37,124 bases of DNA from a virus, in the IMG/VR virus record IMGVR_UViG_3300011253_000628, positions 1 through 37,124 of that record. One strand, 5' to 3'. Of this stretch, positions 7,460 through 15,183 are shown piece after piece; positions within the stretch are counted from its first letter, which is position 1; every line of letters starts with the position of its first letter. The notes under the pieces are model-generated. The model saw only the letters and a program-made list of their open reading frames with translations, was not told the origin of the DNA and did no database searches. The translations under genes were made by a program, and so were the position numbers.

Positions 7460-9396
7460 CTACACTCATCTTCGACACCGAGACCAACGGCCTGCTCAAC
7501 GAGGCCACGATGATGCATTGTATCTGCATCACCACGCCGGGGAGTAAGGAGGTCCACTCGTTCCACAACGACCCGGAGATCCCGGCGCACGGCTCGCTCC
7601 AAGTCGGGCTCGACTGGCTGGCCGAGGCCGACGAGTTGGTGGCCCACAACCTCTGCGGGTTCGACTACCCGGTGCTCCGCAAGCTGTTCCCCTACTGGGA
7701 CGTGAAGGAAGGCTGTGTCCTCACCGACACGCTGCGCCTCTCGAAGCTCCACTTCTCCGACCTCTACGAGCGCGACCAGAAGCGGAAGTACCAAGGGTTC
7801 CCTGGTCATATGTTCGGTCGCCACTCGCTCGGCGCTTGGGGCATCAGGCTCGGCAACGAGAAGGACGACTACTCCGGTGGTTGGGACAAGTTCACCCTCG
7901 ATATGCTGACGTACTGCCAGCAGGACGTGCGGGTTCTCAAGTCCCTGCACTCAGGGCTCCTCAAGCAGGGCGGCGACCCGCGGGCATGGGCACTCGAGAA
8001 CGCCTTCGCTGACGAGCTGGACCGGGCCAACCTTCGGGGCGTCATGCTCGACGTCGACAAGACCGAGGCGCTCTACGCCAAGCTGACCATCAGGGAGGCT
8101 GAGGTCCACGCCGAGCTGCGGGATGCGTTCGATGATTTCGAGGACGAGGTCGTGGTGCCGCCGAGCCCGCGGGGGAAGTACCCGGTGCTGGCGCTACAGA
8201 AGCACGGGTGGTGGCCGACCGCGCTGACGAAAAGTGGGAAGCCGCGCTTCACGAAGGCTATCCTCGACGAGCTGGTCGCGACCCCGAGTAAGTGGCAGGG
8301 GGCGGCGATGGCCATTCGCGACGAGCAGTGGGTTCTCATCGGCCCCGTCACCGAGACCAAGGTTACCGAGTTCAACCCCAGCTCCCGCGCCCACCTCATC
8401 CGCCACCTCCGCGCCCAAGGCTGGGAGCCCGACGACGAGGAGTACACCCCGACCGGCATCCCGATCCTGTCCGAGGCTGTGCTCGAGCGCATGGACGTGG
8501 AGAAGCACCCGCAGGTCCCGCTCATCCTGGAGCACCTCCTCCTCGATAAGCGCATCGGCCAGATCGGTCGGGGCCGCAACGCCTGGCTCAAGCTGGTGGG
8601 CAACGACGGGATCATGCATCCCTACGTCAACCACATCGGCACGATCACCTTCCGCTGCTCCCACTCGAAGCCCAACGTCGGGCAGGTCCCTGCGTCCCGC
8701 TCGCCTTATGGGAAGGAGTGCAGAGAGTGTTGGGTTCCTCGCCCCGGTTATGTTCTACTAGGCTCCGACGCAGCCGCGGTGGAGTTCCGCATCCTGGCCC
8801 ACTACCTCGCCCCCTTCGACGACGGCGCGCTGATCGAGGTGATCGAGAGCGGCGCTGATATGCACACCCGCAACATGGAGCTGGCCGGCCTCGACAACCG
8901 CGACTTCACGAAGATGGCGACCTACGGGACGCTCTACGGGATGGGACCCGCGAGCCTAGGGAAGCGCGGGGGCGTGTCGACCTCCAAGGCCCGGAGTATG
9001 CAGAAGAAGCTGGTAGGGGCGCTCAAGGTTGACAAGCTCGAGGAGGGCCTGAAGGCTGTCTTCAAGCGCAAGGGCTACCTCAAGGGTCTCGACGGTCGTC
9101 GCGTCCCTGTCCGCACCCAACGTGCGCTGCTCAACACTCTCATTCAATCCGGCGCTTCGGTCCTCATCAAGCAGTGGACCGTCTGCGCCCTCCAGAATCT
9201 CCGGGCCGCCGGGCTCGACGCCCACCTCGTCCTGCACGTTCACGACGAGCTGCAGATCGAAGCGCCGCCGGCTGAGACGGAGGCCGCTATGGCTATCGTG
9301 AAGGAATCTATGACCGAAGCGGGCACCACTTTGGGGCTCCGCGTAACCTGCCTGGCTGATGCCTCCACCGGAGCGAGCTGGGCCGACACCCACTAG
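7456..9396 (+). CDS. Family A DNA polymerase with 3'-5' exonuclease (T7 gp5-like)
   Basis: Replicative polymerase of 646 residues (T7 gp5 has 704). The N-terminal proofreading exonuclease shows IFDTETNGL (Asp7, Glu9), AHNLCGFDYPVL and YCQQDVRVL. The polymerase palm and fingers show motif A GSDAAAVEFR (Asp438), the O-helix with Arg482, Lys486, Tyr490 and Tyr494 (TKMATYGTLYGMG), and motif C VHDEL (His596-Asp597-Glu598). Tyr490 takes the place of E. coli PolA Phe762, as in T7. The ATG at 7456 overlaps the upstream stop (ATGA) and puts the exonuclease motif at the usual distance from the N-terminus, so it is preferred to the in-frame start at 7429. In T7 the host thioredoxin binds gp5 for processivity; whether that holds here cannot be read. 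Confidence 0.98.
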   Translation: MTTLIFDTETNGLLNEATMMHCICITTPGSKEVHSFHNDPEIPAHGSLQVGLDWLAEADELVAHNLCGFDYPVLRKLFPYWDVKEGCVLTDTLRLSKLHFSDLYERDQKRKYQGFPGHMFGRHSLGAWGIRLGNEKDDYSGGWDKFTLDMLTYCQQDVRVLKSLHSGLLKQGGDPRAWALENAFADELDRANLRGVMLDVDKTEALYAKLTIREAEVHAELRDAFDDFEDEVVVPPSPRGKYPVLALQKHGWWPTALTKSGKPRFTKAILDELVATPSKWQGAAMAIRDEQWVLIGPVTETKVTEFNPSSRAHLIRHLRAQGWEPDDEEYTPTGIPILSEAVLERMDVEKHPQVPLILEHLLLDKRIGQIGRGRNAWLKLVGNDGIMHPYVNHIGTITFRCSHSKPNVGQVPASRSPYGKECRECWVPRPGYVLLGSDAAAVEFRILAHYLAPFDDGALIEVIESGADMHTRNMELAGLDNRDFTKMATYGTLYGMGPASLGKRGGVSTSKARSMQKKLVGALKVDKLEEGLKAVFKRKGYLKGLDGRRVPVRTQRALLNTLIQSGASVLIKQWTVCALQNLRAAGLDAHLVLHVHDELQIEAPPAETEAAMAIVKESMTEAGTTLGLRVTCLADASTGASWADTH

Positions 9397-9400
9397 AACC

Positions 9401-10030
9401 ATGCGACTGCACACCACCATCCTCTCCGTCCTGGCCCTGCTCGCCCTCACCTTCGCTGCCAACGCTGGCGGCGACCGCACCTCCCTGCAGACTGTCGCCA
9501 CGCAGTTCGCGTTCATCGACGACGGCGCTGGCTCGGTCCAGCTCCCGGGGTTCAACCCGGCGCTCGGCACCCTGCAGTCCGTGCAGATCGGTGTCGAGGT
9601 CGATGGGACGTTCGAGATGACGGTCACCGCTGACGGCTCTGACATCTTCGCTACCTCCTGGGCACCCGCCTTTGCTGGCTCGGCGTTCCCCCCGGCCAAG
9701 GCTGAGGGCTCCGCTGGCTACAGCCGCTTCGGTCTGATCGCCACCCGCCCTGACGGCGGCGTCACGGGGGTCTCGTCCCTTGGCCCCGTCCGCATCGCCT
9801 CTCTTCTACCGGGCGTGCCCACCGTCATCAGCGACTTCGTCGACGGCAACCCCGCGTTCACTGGTCCCCCCGTGACCGACCCGGAAATCCTCGCTGAGTT
9901 CACTGGCGGCACCGTGACGATCCCCGTCGCAACTACCGGCGCGATCTACAACGTCGGCAACAGCCAAGGGACCATCTCCACCAACTGCTCCGCAGTCGGT
10001 CGCATCTACATCCGCTACTTCTACAACTAG
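9401..10030 (+). CDS. Secreted beta-rich protein, choice-of-anchor-E-like
   Basis: A 209-residue protein with a clear Sec signal peptide: positive MRLH, a hydrophobic core (ILSVLALLALTF) and an AANA-GG cleavage site near residue 23. The mature part is beta-rich and resembles the choice-of-anchor E family of secreted bacterial proteins: LPGFNPALGTLQSVQIGVEV near its start, DPEILAEFTGGTVTIPV near its end, and a final YIRYFYN strand. The C-terminal anchor usual in that family is absent. The ATG at 9401 begins the signal peptide; an in-frame start at 9359 would bury it. It sits between DNA polymerase and exonuclease, an odd place for an exported protein, and looks acquired from a bacterium. The family match is by eye and the function is unknown; a surface role during infection is possible. 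Confidence 0.7.
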   Translation: MRLHTTILSVLALLALTFAANAGGDRTSLQTVATQFAFIDDGAGSVQLPGFNPALGTLQSVQIGVEVDGTFEMTVTADGSDIFATSWAPAFAGSAFPPAKAEGSAGYSRFGLIATRPDGGVTGVSSLGPVRIASLLPGVPTVISDFVDGNPAFTGPPVTDPEILAEFTGGTVTIPVATTGAIYNVGNSQGTISTNCSAVGRIYIRYFYN

Positions 10031-10032
10031 TC

Positions 10033-10776
10033 ATGGCAAAAGTCGTCGCCGTTGATTCCGACCTGATGGTCTACCGTGTGGGGTTCGCGTGCCAGCAGGC
10101 CGTGGACTTCGGCGACGACTACGACCAGGTCACCGTGTATGGGGACAAGAAGAAGGCAGAGTCGATGTTGATCGCGGAAGCCGTGAAGCTGCGGGAGCAC
10201 TTCGGCAAGCGAGCGCACATCGTCTTCTGCCTCTCTGACCCCTACAACAACTTCCGCAAGGACGTCCTCCCCTCCTACAAGGGTAACCGCAACAACAGCG
10301 CGCAGCGCCCGGTGCTCTTCAAGTTCATCCGCGACTGGTTCATCTTCAACACCGAGACCCGCTGCGAGGACACGCTCGAGGCGGACGACCTGCTGGGGAT
10401 GATGGCTACTGGACCGGAGCAGGCTCTGATGGTCTCAATCGACAAGGACCTCTTGACGATTCCCGGGACCCTCTACGACCCTGAGACCCTGAAGCCCGTG
10501 AAGACCGACGCTGACACAGCTCAGTACAACCACTTCTACCAGACTCTGGTCGGCGACTCGGTCGACAACTACAAGGGCTGCCCGGGGCTCGGGAAGGTCA
10601 AGGCAGCCAGGCTCCTCGACGAGGAGTGTAGCTGGGAGGCGGTGGTCGCTGCGTTCGAGAAGAAGGGGTTGACCGAAGAGGACGCCCTCGTCCAGGCCCG
10701 GGTGGCCTACATCCTGCATCACAAGAACTACGATTTCGACACCAAGGAGGTGACGCTGTGGACGCCGCAAGAGTAG
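10033..10776 (+). CDS. 5'-3' exonuclease (T7 gp6-like, FEN superfamily)
   Basis: Degrades host DNA for nucleotides and removes RNA primers. The 247-residue protein has the FEN/PIN order of acidic motifs: AVDSDLMVYR (Asp8, Asp10), FRKDVLPSYKGNR (phosphate-binding Arg/Lys), LEADDLLGMMA, SIDKDLLTIPG and the helix-3-turn-helix GDSVDNYKGCPGLGKVKAA. The length is close to that of other phage exonucleases of this group and shorter than T7 gp6 (300). The ATG at 10033 lies 2 bases after the previous stop. The 3' end overlaps the following gene by 19 bases, and a strong ribosome binding site for that gene is embedded in the codons for KEVTL. Confidence 0.93.
   Translation: MAKVVAVDSDLMVYRVGFACQQAVDFGDDYDQVTVYGDKKKAESMLIAEAVKLREHFGKRAHIVFCLSDPYNNFRKDVLPSYKGNRNNSAQRPVLFKFIRDWFIFNTETRCEDTLEADDLLGMMATGPEQALMVSIDKDLLTIPGTLYDPETLKPVKTDADTAQYNHFYQTLVGDSVDNYKGCPGLGKVKAARLLDEECSWEAVVAAFEKKGLTEEDALVQARVAYILHHKNYDFDTKEVTLWTPQE
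10744..10753 (+). promoter_or_regulatory. Strong ribosome binding site deciding the GTG at 10758
   Basis: AAGGAGGTGA is a near-perfect Shine-Dalgarno sequence, with 4 bases between it and the GTG at 10758. It lies inside the end of the exonuclease reading frame and makes the GTG, rather than any later ATG, the likely start of the next gene. Confidence 0.75.
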
Positions 10777-11186
10777 ACACCAAGCCCACCAACCCCAAGG
10801 ACGCTGTGGGCTGCACGAAGCCCGCGCTCCACTACGTCCCGATGGGCCCCGTCTACGAGGCGGGCCTTGCGCTGACCGAGGGGGCGTGCAAGTACGGCGC
10901 GCACAACTGGCGCGATGCCGGAGTCCGCGGCTCGATCTACTTCGACGCCGCGCTCGGCCACCTCACCGCCTGGTGGGAAGGCGAGGATGTCGATGAGGAC
11001 TCTGGGGTCCACCACGTCACGAAGGCCATCGCTGGCCTGATGGTCCTGCGGGACGCGATGCTCTGCGGGAAGTACAACGACGACCGCCCGCCGAAGACCA
11101 AGAACTGGCGTAAGGAGCTGGCCGATCAGGCCGCCGCCCTGCACGCCAAGTACCCTGACCCGAAACCTCCAATCACTGAAGCATGA
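10758..11186 (+). CDS. dATP/dGTP diphosphohydrolase-like protein (DUF5664)
   Basis: A 142-residue member, by eye, of the family first called DUF5664 and now described as a dATP/dGTP diphosphohydrolase domain. Matching stretches are NPKDAVGCTKPALHYVP at the N-terminus, EGACKYGAHNWRDAGVR in the middle, and AALGHLTAWWEGEDVDEDSG followed by HHVTKAIAGLMVLRDA near the end. The last two carry the His/Glu/Asp residues expected to bind metal and phosphates. The enzyme would remove pyrophosphate from purine dNTPs and shift the dNTP pool. It follows the exonuclease and so fits nucleotide metabolism. In some phages related enzymes serve modified-base genomes, but no purine-modifying synthetase gene is visible here. 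GTG start, see the ribosome binding site at 10744. Confidence 0.75.
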   Translation: MDAARVDTKPTNPKDAVGCTKPALHYVPMGPVYEAGLALTEGACKYGAHNWRDAGVRGSIYFDAALGHLTAWWEGEDVDEDSGVHHVTKAIAGLMVLRDAMLCGKYNDDRPPKTKNWRKELADQAAALHAKYPDPKPPITEA

Positions 11187-11581
11187 AAGCATTCCTCTCT
11201 CTCGTGGCCCTCGTGGTCTTCGCCCTCCCGTCCTTCGCTGCCAACCCGTTCTCCAAAGAGCCGTCGCTCTTAGAGGCGCGGACCGACATGGTGTTCGGTA
11301 ACCAGGTGCCCGTCACCAGCAACAACGGCTGCACGGTCACCTACTTCCAGATCTGGGCGATCACCATCGGGGACTGCTGGGAGTACAAGTGGACGGTCGG
11401 CACCGAGTGGTACTACGAGTGCAAGAGCACCGGAGACGACTGCGACGTGTTCATCGAGGGCAACGACCACCTCGGCCAGAAGGACTACAACGTCGAGATG
11501 GGATGCGGTGAAGGCCACTTCTTCACCTTCGACACCAGCAACAACACGATGTGGTTCGACAGCTACTCGTGCCCTGAGTAA
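11183..11581 (+). CDS. Small secreted six-cysteine protein
   Basis: Unrecognised 132-residue protein with a typical Sec signal peptide (MKAFLSLVALVVFALPSFAA, cleavage after SFA at about residue 19). The mature part contains exactly six cysteines (NGCTV, GDCWE, YECKS, DDCDV, MGCGE, YSCPE), enough for three disulfides, and many aromatic residues, so an exported compact fold is likely. The ATG overlaps the stop of the diphosphohydrolase gene (ATGA). It is the second exported protein in an otherwise cytoplasmic replication operon. A part in superinfection exclusion or host envelope alteration would fit an exported phage protein, but nothing specific shows it. Confidence 0.72.
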   Translation: MKAFLSLVALVVFALPSFAANPFSKEPSLLEARTDMVFGNQVPVTSNNGCTVTYFQIWAITIGDCWEYKWTVGTEWYYECKSTGDDCDVFIEGNDHLGQKDYNVEMGCGEGHFFTFDTSNNTMWFDSYSCPE

Positions 11582-11627
11582 CCCATAAGAGTTCCGGGGG
11601 GCTGCGGGCGGGCTATGCTTTGGGTGG

Positions 11628-11661
11628 GTGGCGACGAGCGGAGTCTGTGCCGCTTCGCCAC
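11628..11661 (+). other. Long bulged hairpin between early and structural genes
   Basis: Inverted repeat with arms 11628-11641 and 11650-11661 that pair over 12 bases with a 2-base bulge (CG at 11635-11636) and an 8-base loop. It lies in the 133-base gap before the two-TM gene, one of the few real gaps in the genome. No T-run follows, so it is not a classical terminator. An RNA processing site of the kind RNase III cuts in T7 is a reasonable guess. No clear phage promoter was seen in this gap. Confidence 0.5.
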
Positions 11662-11714
11662 GAGCCACTCACCTCTCCCGTCTGCGGCCCTCTACTCTCT
11701 CACCCACGCATACC

Positions 11715-12011
11715 ATGGATCCTGAACAAGCCCGCACCCTCCGAGAGTTCCTGGAGCTGGAAGCAGTCCGCGCCGACGACGAGGTCCACCTCGCCCGCCA
11801 GGCCGCCGGCCAGTCCAAGCTCGGCTCCGTCGTCGAGACCGCGGTCAACGTGGGGTCGGGCTACCTGCTCGCCCTCATCACACAGCCCATCATCTACTCC
11901 TACTTCGGCCTGGAGATCAACATGGGGCAGTCGGCGGCGGTCGCCCTGGTCTTCACCACCCTCTCCCTCATGCGGTCCTTCGTGGTCCGCCGGATCTTCA
12001 ACGCCCTATGA
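11715..12011 (+). CDS. Small two-TM membrane protein (DUF7220-like)
   Basis: A 98-residue protein with a charged N-terminal helix (residues 1-35) and two hydrophobic segments, GYLLALITQPIIYSYFGL and AAVALVFTTLSLMRSFVV, followed by RRIFNAL. The pattern VNVGSGY...FGL...GQSAAVALVFT...RSFVVRRIF closely matches a family of small phage membrane proteins (DUF7220) common in tailed phages; their role is not established. It could serve as a holin, since no other clear two-TM candidate is present. The ATG at 11715 was chosen over the GTG at 11628 because the latter lies in a hairpin and adds an unlikely N-terminus. The stop overlaps the homing endonuclease start (ATGA). Confidence 0.72.
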   Translation: MDPEQARTLREFLELEAVRADDEVHLARQAAGQSKLGSVVETAVNVGSGYLLALITQPIIYSYFGLEINMGQSAAVALVFTTLSLMRSFVVRRIFNAL

Positions 12012-12433
12012 TCGAAGACATCAGCCGAATGCCGCGCTACCCCTCCCTCGAGTACCTCGGGGGTTTCTTCGACGGCGAGGGTAGTATCGGGATCTTTAGT
12101 AGCAGCCTCTGCGCCCGCGTGACCAATACGGACCTCCATGTCCTGGAGGCGTTCCTGGCTGAGTGGGGCGGCTCCATCGTCCCCCACACCGCGGCTGGCC
12201 CCAAGCGAAAGGAGTGCCACCAGTGGAAGTGCTACGGACAGAACGCCGAGGACGCCCTGACGGACCTGTTCCCCCACCTCCGCGAGAAGCGGATGCAGGC
12301 TTTCATGGGGATCGAGTACCGCCGCCTGCTCCCTAAGGACCCTAAGCGCCCTTGGATCGAGCGGGAGATCTCGACCCTCAAGCACCTCGGTAGGAAGAAG
12401 ACAACCCCTTGGTCCCTCATTGGGGCACTGTAG
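12008..12433 (+). CDS. LAGLIDADG homing endonuclease, free-standing
   Basis: A 141-residue protein with one LAGLIDADG motif, YLGGFFDGEGSIGI (about residues 16-29), whose aspartate and glutamate would bind catalytic metal. Later parts (AFLAEWGGSIV, KCYGQNAEDALTDLFPHL, KRMQAFMGIEYRRLL) match the spacing of single-motif LAGLIDADG proteins, which act as homodimers. It is not inside an intron or intein: flanking genes are intact and the ATG overlaps the upstream stop (ATGA). Free-standing homing genes spread by cutting related phage genomes that lack them, usually near their own position. The product could instead have become a regulator, but the motif is well kept. Confidence 0.88.
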   Translation: MIEDISRMPRYPSLEYLGGFFDGEGSIGIFSSSLCARVTNTDLHVLEAFLAEWGGSIVPHTAAGPKRKECHQWKCYGQNAEDALTDLFPHLREKRMQAFMGIEYRRLLPKDPKRPWIEREISTLKHLGRKKTTPWSLIGAL

Positions 12434-12438
12434 ACCTC

Positions 12439-12681
12439 ATGTACGATCCCGACCTCGACCAGCCCCTCGCCCTCCAGCGAGCCCAGGCTGCGTCCCTCGA
12501 CGAATCGTCCATCCCCCCTCACCCGGACCTCACCCCGGCTCTGGGCACCTGGCTGCGGAACTGCTTCCCAGTCTCGGTCCCCTCGGTCGACGCGAGCATG
12601 GCTGAGATTCAGAGGCGCGCAGGGCACCAAGACGTTGTGGCCTTCGTGCTCCAGGCCATTGACAACCTAGAGGAGACGTGA
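12439..12681 (+). CDS. Small hypothetical protein before the portal gene
   Basis: Unrecognised 80-residue acidic protein, rich in helix-forming residues. No cysteines beyond one, no membrane segment and no known motif were seen. The ATG at 12439 (MYDPDLDQ) lies 5 bases after the homing endonuclease stop; an upstream TTG at 12409 would overlap that gene and is less likely. The position matches the small T7 genes 6.5-7.3 that precede the portal, several of which are virion or assembly proteins, so a minor virion role is possible but not shown. Confidence 0.6.
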   Translation: MYDPDLDQPLALQRAQAASLDESSIPPHPDLTPALGTWLRNCFPVSVPSVDASMAEIQRRAGHQDVVAFVLQAIDNLEET

Positions 12682-12683
12682 CC

Positions 12684-12854
12684 ATGTGTGGTGCCACGCC
12701 CAAGCTGCAGCCCGACAAGCCCGTACCCACCAAGGCTTCCGTCCGGGCTAAGACCGCGACCGAGATCCGCCGCCCAGAGGGGCAGCGTGAGGAGCAGACG
12801 CTCGCTGCCCGCCTCGGTACTGCCCAGCTCCGAGCCCCGCTGGTGGGACAGTGA
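12684..12854 (+). CDS. Small Lys/Pro-rich protein, possible gp7.3-like assembly protein
   Basis: A 56-residue frame that begins MCGATPKLQPDKP, is rich in lysine, proline and alanine, and ends TLAARLGTAQLRAPLVGQ. GGAG at 12672-12675 gives a ribosome binding site, the ATG follows the previous stop by 2 bases, and the stop overlaps the portal GTG (GTGA). T7-like phages usually have a short, basic, low-complexity protein here (T7 gp7.3, needed for tail assembly and adsorption). Similarity is limited to position, size and composition, so this is a tentative match. Confidence 0.6.
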   Translation: MCGATPKLQPDKPVPTKASVRAKTATEIRRPEGQREEQTLAARLGTAQLRAPLVGQ

Positions 12855-14371
12855 AGGGCGCGGCTGAGGCAGCCTACCGCAGGCTCATGGGAGAGCGGGA
12901 GGGCGTACTCGACAAGGCTCGGGAATGCTCCTCGCTCACGATCCCCTACATCCTCCCGCCTGAGGGCACCACGCCCCAGACCAAGCTCCCGACCCCCTAT
13001 CAAGGGACGGGGGCTGAAGGCGTAAACAACATCGCCTCGAAGCTCTCGCTGACCCTGTGGCCGAACCACCGTCCGAGCTTCATGTTCGTGGTCGACCCGG
13101 CCCGGGTCCAGGAACTCGCCGCCGAGGCGGGGGCCAACCCTGAGCAGATCCTGACCGACGTGCAGGCTGACCTGTCTGTGCTCGAGCGCACCGTCCAGAA
13201 CGAGATCGAGCGCCGGCAACTCCGACCCGCCCTCAACGAGGAGCTGAGGCACCTCGTCATCTCTGGGAACGGGATGCTCCAGTGGAAGCCTGACGGAGGT
13301 CTGCGGACCTGGGGGCTCGACCAGTACGTCGCCAAGCGGGACAACGCCGGCACCCCCCTGTGGGTCGTGACCAAGGAGGGTATGGACCGCAGCGCCCTGC
13401 CGGACGGCGTGGAGCCGCAGGGCGACAAGAAGAAGCAGACCCTCTACTCGGCCATGCGCCGCACGGACGACGGGAAGTACCAGGTCTGGCAGGAGATCAA
13501 CGGGGTAGTCTTCAACCCCGACACCGTCGACACGTTCGAAGAGGGACCCTACATCCTCCCTCGGATGTTCGAGGTCGCTGGTGAGACCTACGGGCGCGGG
13601 CTCGTCGAGCACTACCTCGGTGACCTCGTCTCGCTCGAGGCCATTACCCGAGCCATCGTACAGGCCACCGCCGCCGCCTCCAAGGTGGTGTGGATGGTCA
13701 ACCCCAACGGGTTCACTAACCCTCGGAAGCTGCAGAAAGCAGTCTCCGGGGGTTACGTCATGGGCTCCCCTGAGGACGTGCGCCCCCTGCAGCTCGAGAA
13801 GAACGCTGACCTCCAGACCGCCTTCGCGGCCAAGGGCGAACTCGAGTCGAAGCTCCACCGGGTCTTCCTCCTCAACACCGCAGCCCAGCGGGACGCTGAG
13901 CGCGTCACCGCCGCTGAGGTGCGCTACATCGCGCAGCAACTGGAGGACGCGCTGGGCGGGGTCTACACCAACTTCAACGACCAGCTCCAGTTCCCCATCG
14001 TCAACCGCGTGATCGCGGACATGGAGAAGCAGGGCCAACTCCCCGACCTCCCTGAGGGCGTCATGTCCGTCAGGATCGTGACGGGCCTTGAAGGTCTTGG
14101 GCGAGCGCGGGACCTCGAGTCCCTGCGCGGATTCCTCATGACCATCCAGGAAGCGTTCGGTCCTGCAGCTCTGGGGCTGCTGGATGAGCGCAACCTCATG
14201 ACCCGTGTGGCCGCTGCGTATGGCGTCGACACCCTCGGCCTCGTCAAGTCTGAGGAGACCGTCGCCCAAGAGCAGCAGGCAGCCCAGCAGGCAGCCATCG
14301 CCGAACAGGTTGCCGCCCCCATCGCGGGTGCCGTAGCGAAACCCGTAGCCGAACAGACCTTCAATCAATGA
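12851..14371 (+). CDS. Portal / head-to-tail connector protein (T7 gp8-like)
   Basis: Forms the dodecameric ring at the capsid vertex through which DNA is packed and ejected (506 residues, T7 gp8 536). Family features are the N-terminal helical KARECSSLTIPYILPPEG, GTGAEGVNNIASKLSLTLWP, and the central EGPYILPRMFEVAGETYGRG that precedes the long helical wing. The C-terminus is Gln/Ala-rich (EEQQAAQQAAIAEQ type). The GTG at 12851 overlaps the small upstream stop (GTGA) and gives the expected N-terminus (KGAAEAAYRRLMGERE). The following scaffold gene overlaps by ATGA. Confidence 0.95.
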   Translation: MKGAAEAAYRRLMGEREGVLDKARECSSLTIPYILPPEGTTPQTKLPTPYQGTGAEGVNNIASKLSLTLWPNHRPSFMFVVDPARVQELAAEAGANPEQILTDVQADLSVLERTVQNEIERRQLRPALNEELRHLVISGNGMLQWKPDGGLRTWGLDQYVAKRDNAGTPLWVVTKEGMDRSALPDGVEPQGDKKKQTLYSAMRRTDDGKYQVWQEINGVVFNPDTVDTFEEGPYILPRMFEVAGETYGRGLVEHYLGDLVSLEAITRAIVQATAAASKVVWMVNPNGFTNPRKLQKAVSGGYVMGSPEDVRPLQLEKNADLQTAFAAKGELESKLHRVFLLNTAAQRDAERVTAAEVRYIAQQLEDALGGVYTNFNDQLQFPIVNRVIADMEKQGQLPDLPEGVMSVRIVTGLEGLGRARDLESLRGFLMTIQEAFGPAALGLLDERNLMTRVAAAYGVDTLGLVKSEETVAQEQQAAQQAAIAEQVAAPIAGAVAKPVAEQTFNQ

Positions 14372-15183
14372 CCACCCAATCCCACACCGCCGACATCCCC
14401 GGCGAGACCCCCGTCGCGGCCCCTGATGCTCCCGTCGCTGAGGCTGAGGTCTCTGCTGAGGCCCCCGCTGAGGTTGCCGCTGAGGCAGTCTCTGCCGTGC
14501 CCGAGAAGTTCCAGAACCCTGACGGGTCCCTGAACTCCGAGGCGCTCCTCGAGAGCTACCGGAACCTTGAGTCCAAACAGGGCGAGACTCCCGCAGCACC
14601 CGAGGCCCCCGAGGCTCCTGCGACCCCCGAGGACATCGCCCGCCAGGTCCCCCTATCCGAGGCTCTCGGCTCCTTCGCCGAGGAGTACGCCAAGGACGGC
14701 ACCCTGAGCGACGGCACCTACACCAAGCTCGAGAAGGAGTACAACGTGGACCGCGCTGCGGTCGACCGCTACATCCAAGGCGAGCAGGCCATCGCTGAGC
14801 AGGCCACCCGCGAGATCTTCGACATTGCCGGCGGCAAGGAAGAGTACCAGAAGGTCTTGGCGTGGGTCCACAAGAACGAAGGCGAGGACGCCACCAACGC
14901 CCTGACCGAGCGGCTCGGAACCATGATCGGCTCCGCTGACCGCGACGGCATAAGGCGCGAGATGCAGGGCGTCCTAGCCCGCTACAAGGAAGGCACCCGC
15001 ACCGGCTGGGCTCCCTCCATCACCGGGCGTGACGCCGCCGGCAACTCCATCCAGCCGTTCTCCAGCGAGCGCGAGATGCAGCAGGCCCAGCAGGACCCGG
15101 CCTACCGCGACGGTGACAGCGCGGCCCACAAGGTGTTCGACGAGCGCCTCCGTCTGTCCTTGAACATGGGGACGATCAAGTGA
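14368..15183 (+). CDS. Scaffolding / capsid assembly protein (T7 gp9-like)
   Basis: Internal scaffold that directs procapsid assembly and leaves before maturation (271 residues, T7 gp9 307). The N-terminal 75 residues are acidic and repetitive in Ala, Pro, Glu and Val, with EKFQNPDGSLNSEALLESY, a region typical of T7-group scaffolds. The middle is helical (FAEEYAKDGTLSDGTYTKLEKEYNV is the usual pattern before a long helix). The C-terminal part is basic and helical, ending RLRLSLNMGTIK, and would bind the capsid protein. It lies between the portal and capsid genes, with two small membrane-associated genes between it and the capsid. Confidence 0.9.
   Translation: MTTQSHTADIPGETPVAAPDAPVAEAEVSAEAPAEVAAEAVSAVPEKFQNPDGSLNSEALLESYRNLESKQGETPAAPEAPEAPATPEDIARQVPLSEALGSFAEEYAKDGTLSDGTYTKLEKEYNVDRAAVDRYIQGEQAIAEQATREIFDIAGGKEEYQKVLAWVHKNEGEDATNALTERLGTMIGSADRDGIRREMQGVLARYKEGTRTGWAPSITGRDAAGNSIQPFSSEREMQQAQQDPAYRDGDSAAHKVFDERLRLSLNMGTIK

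Noticed and set aside
10758-11186. 2-aminoadenine (Z) genome system
   Set aside because: Only a diphosphohydrolase-like gene is present; no adenylosuccinate synthetase-like (PurZ) gene or matching dATP hydrolase was found, and the polymerase is ordinary T7 type.
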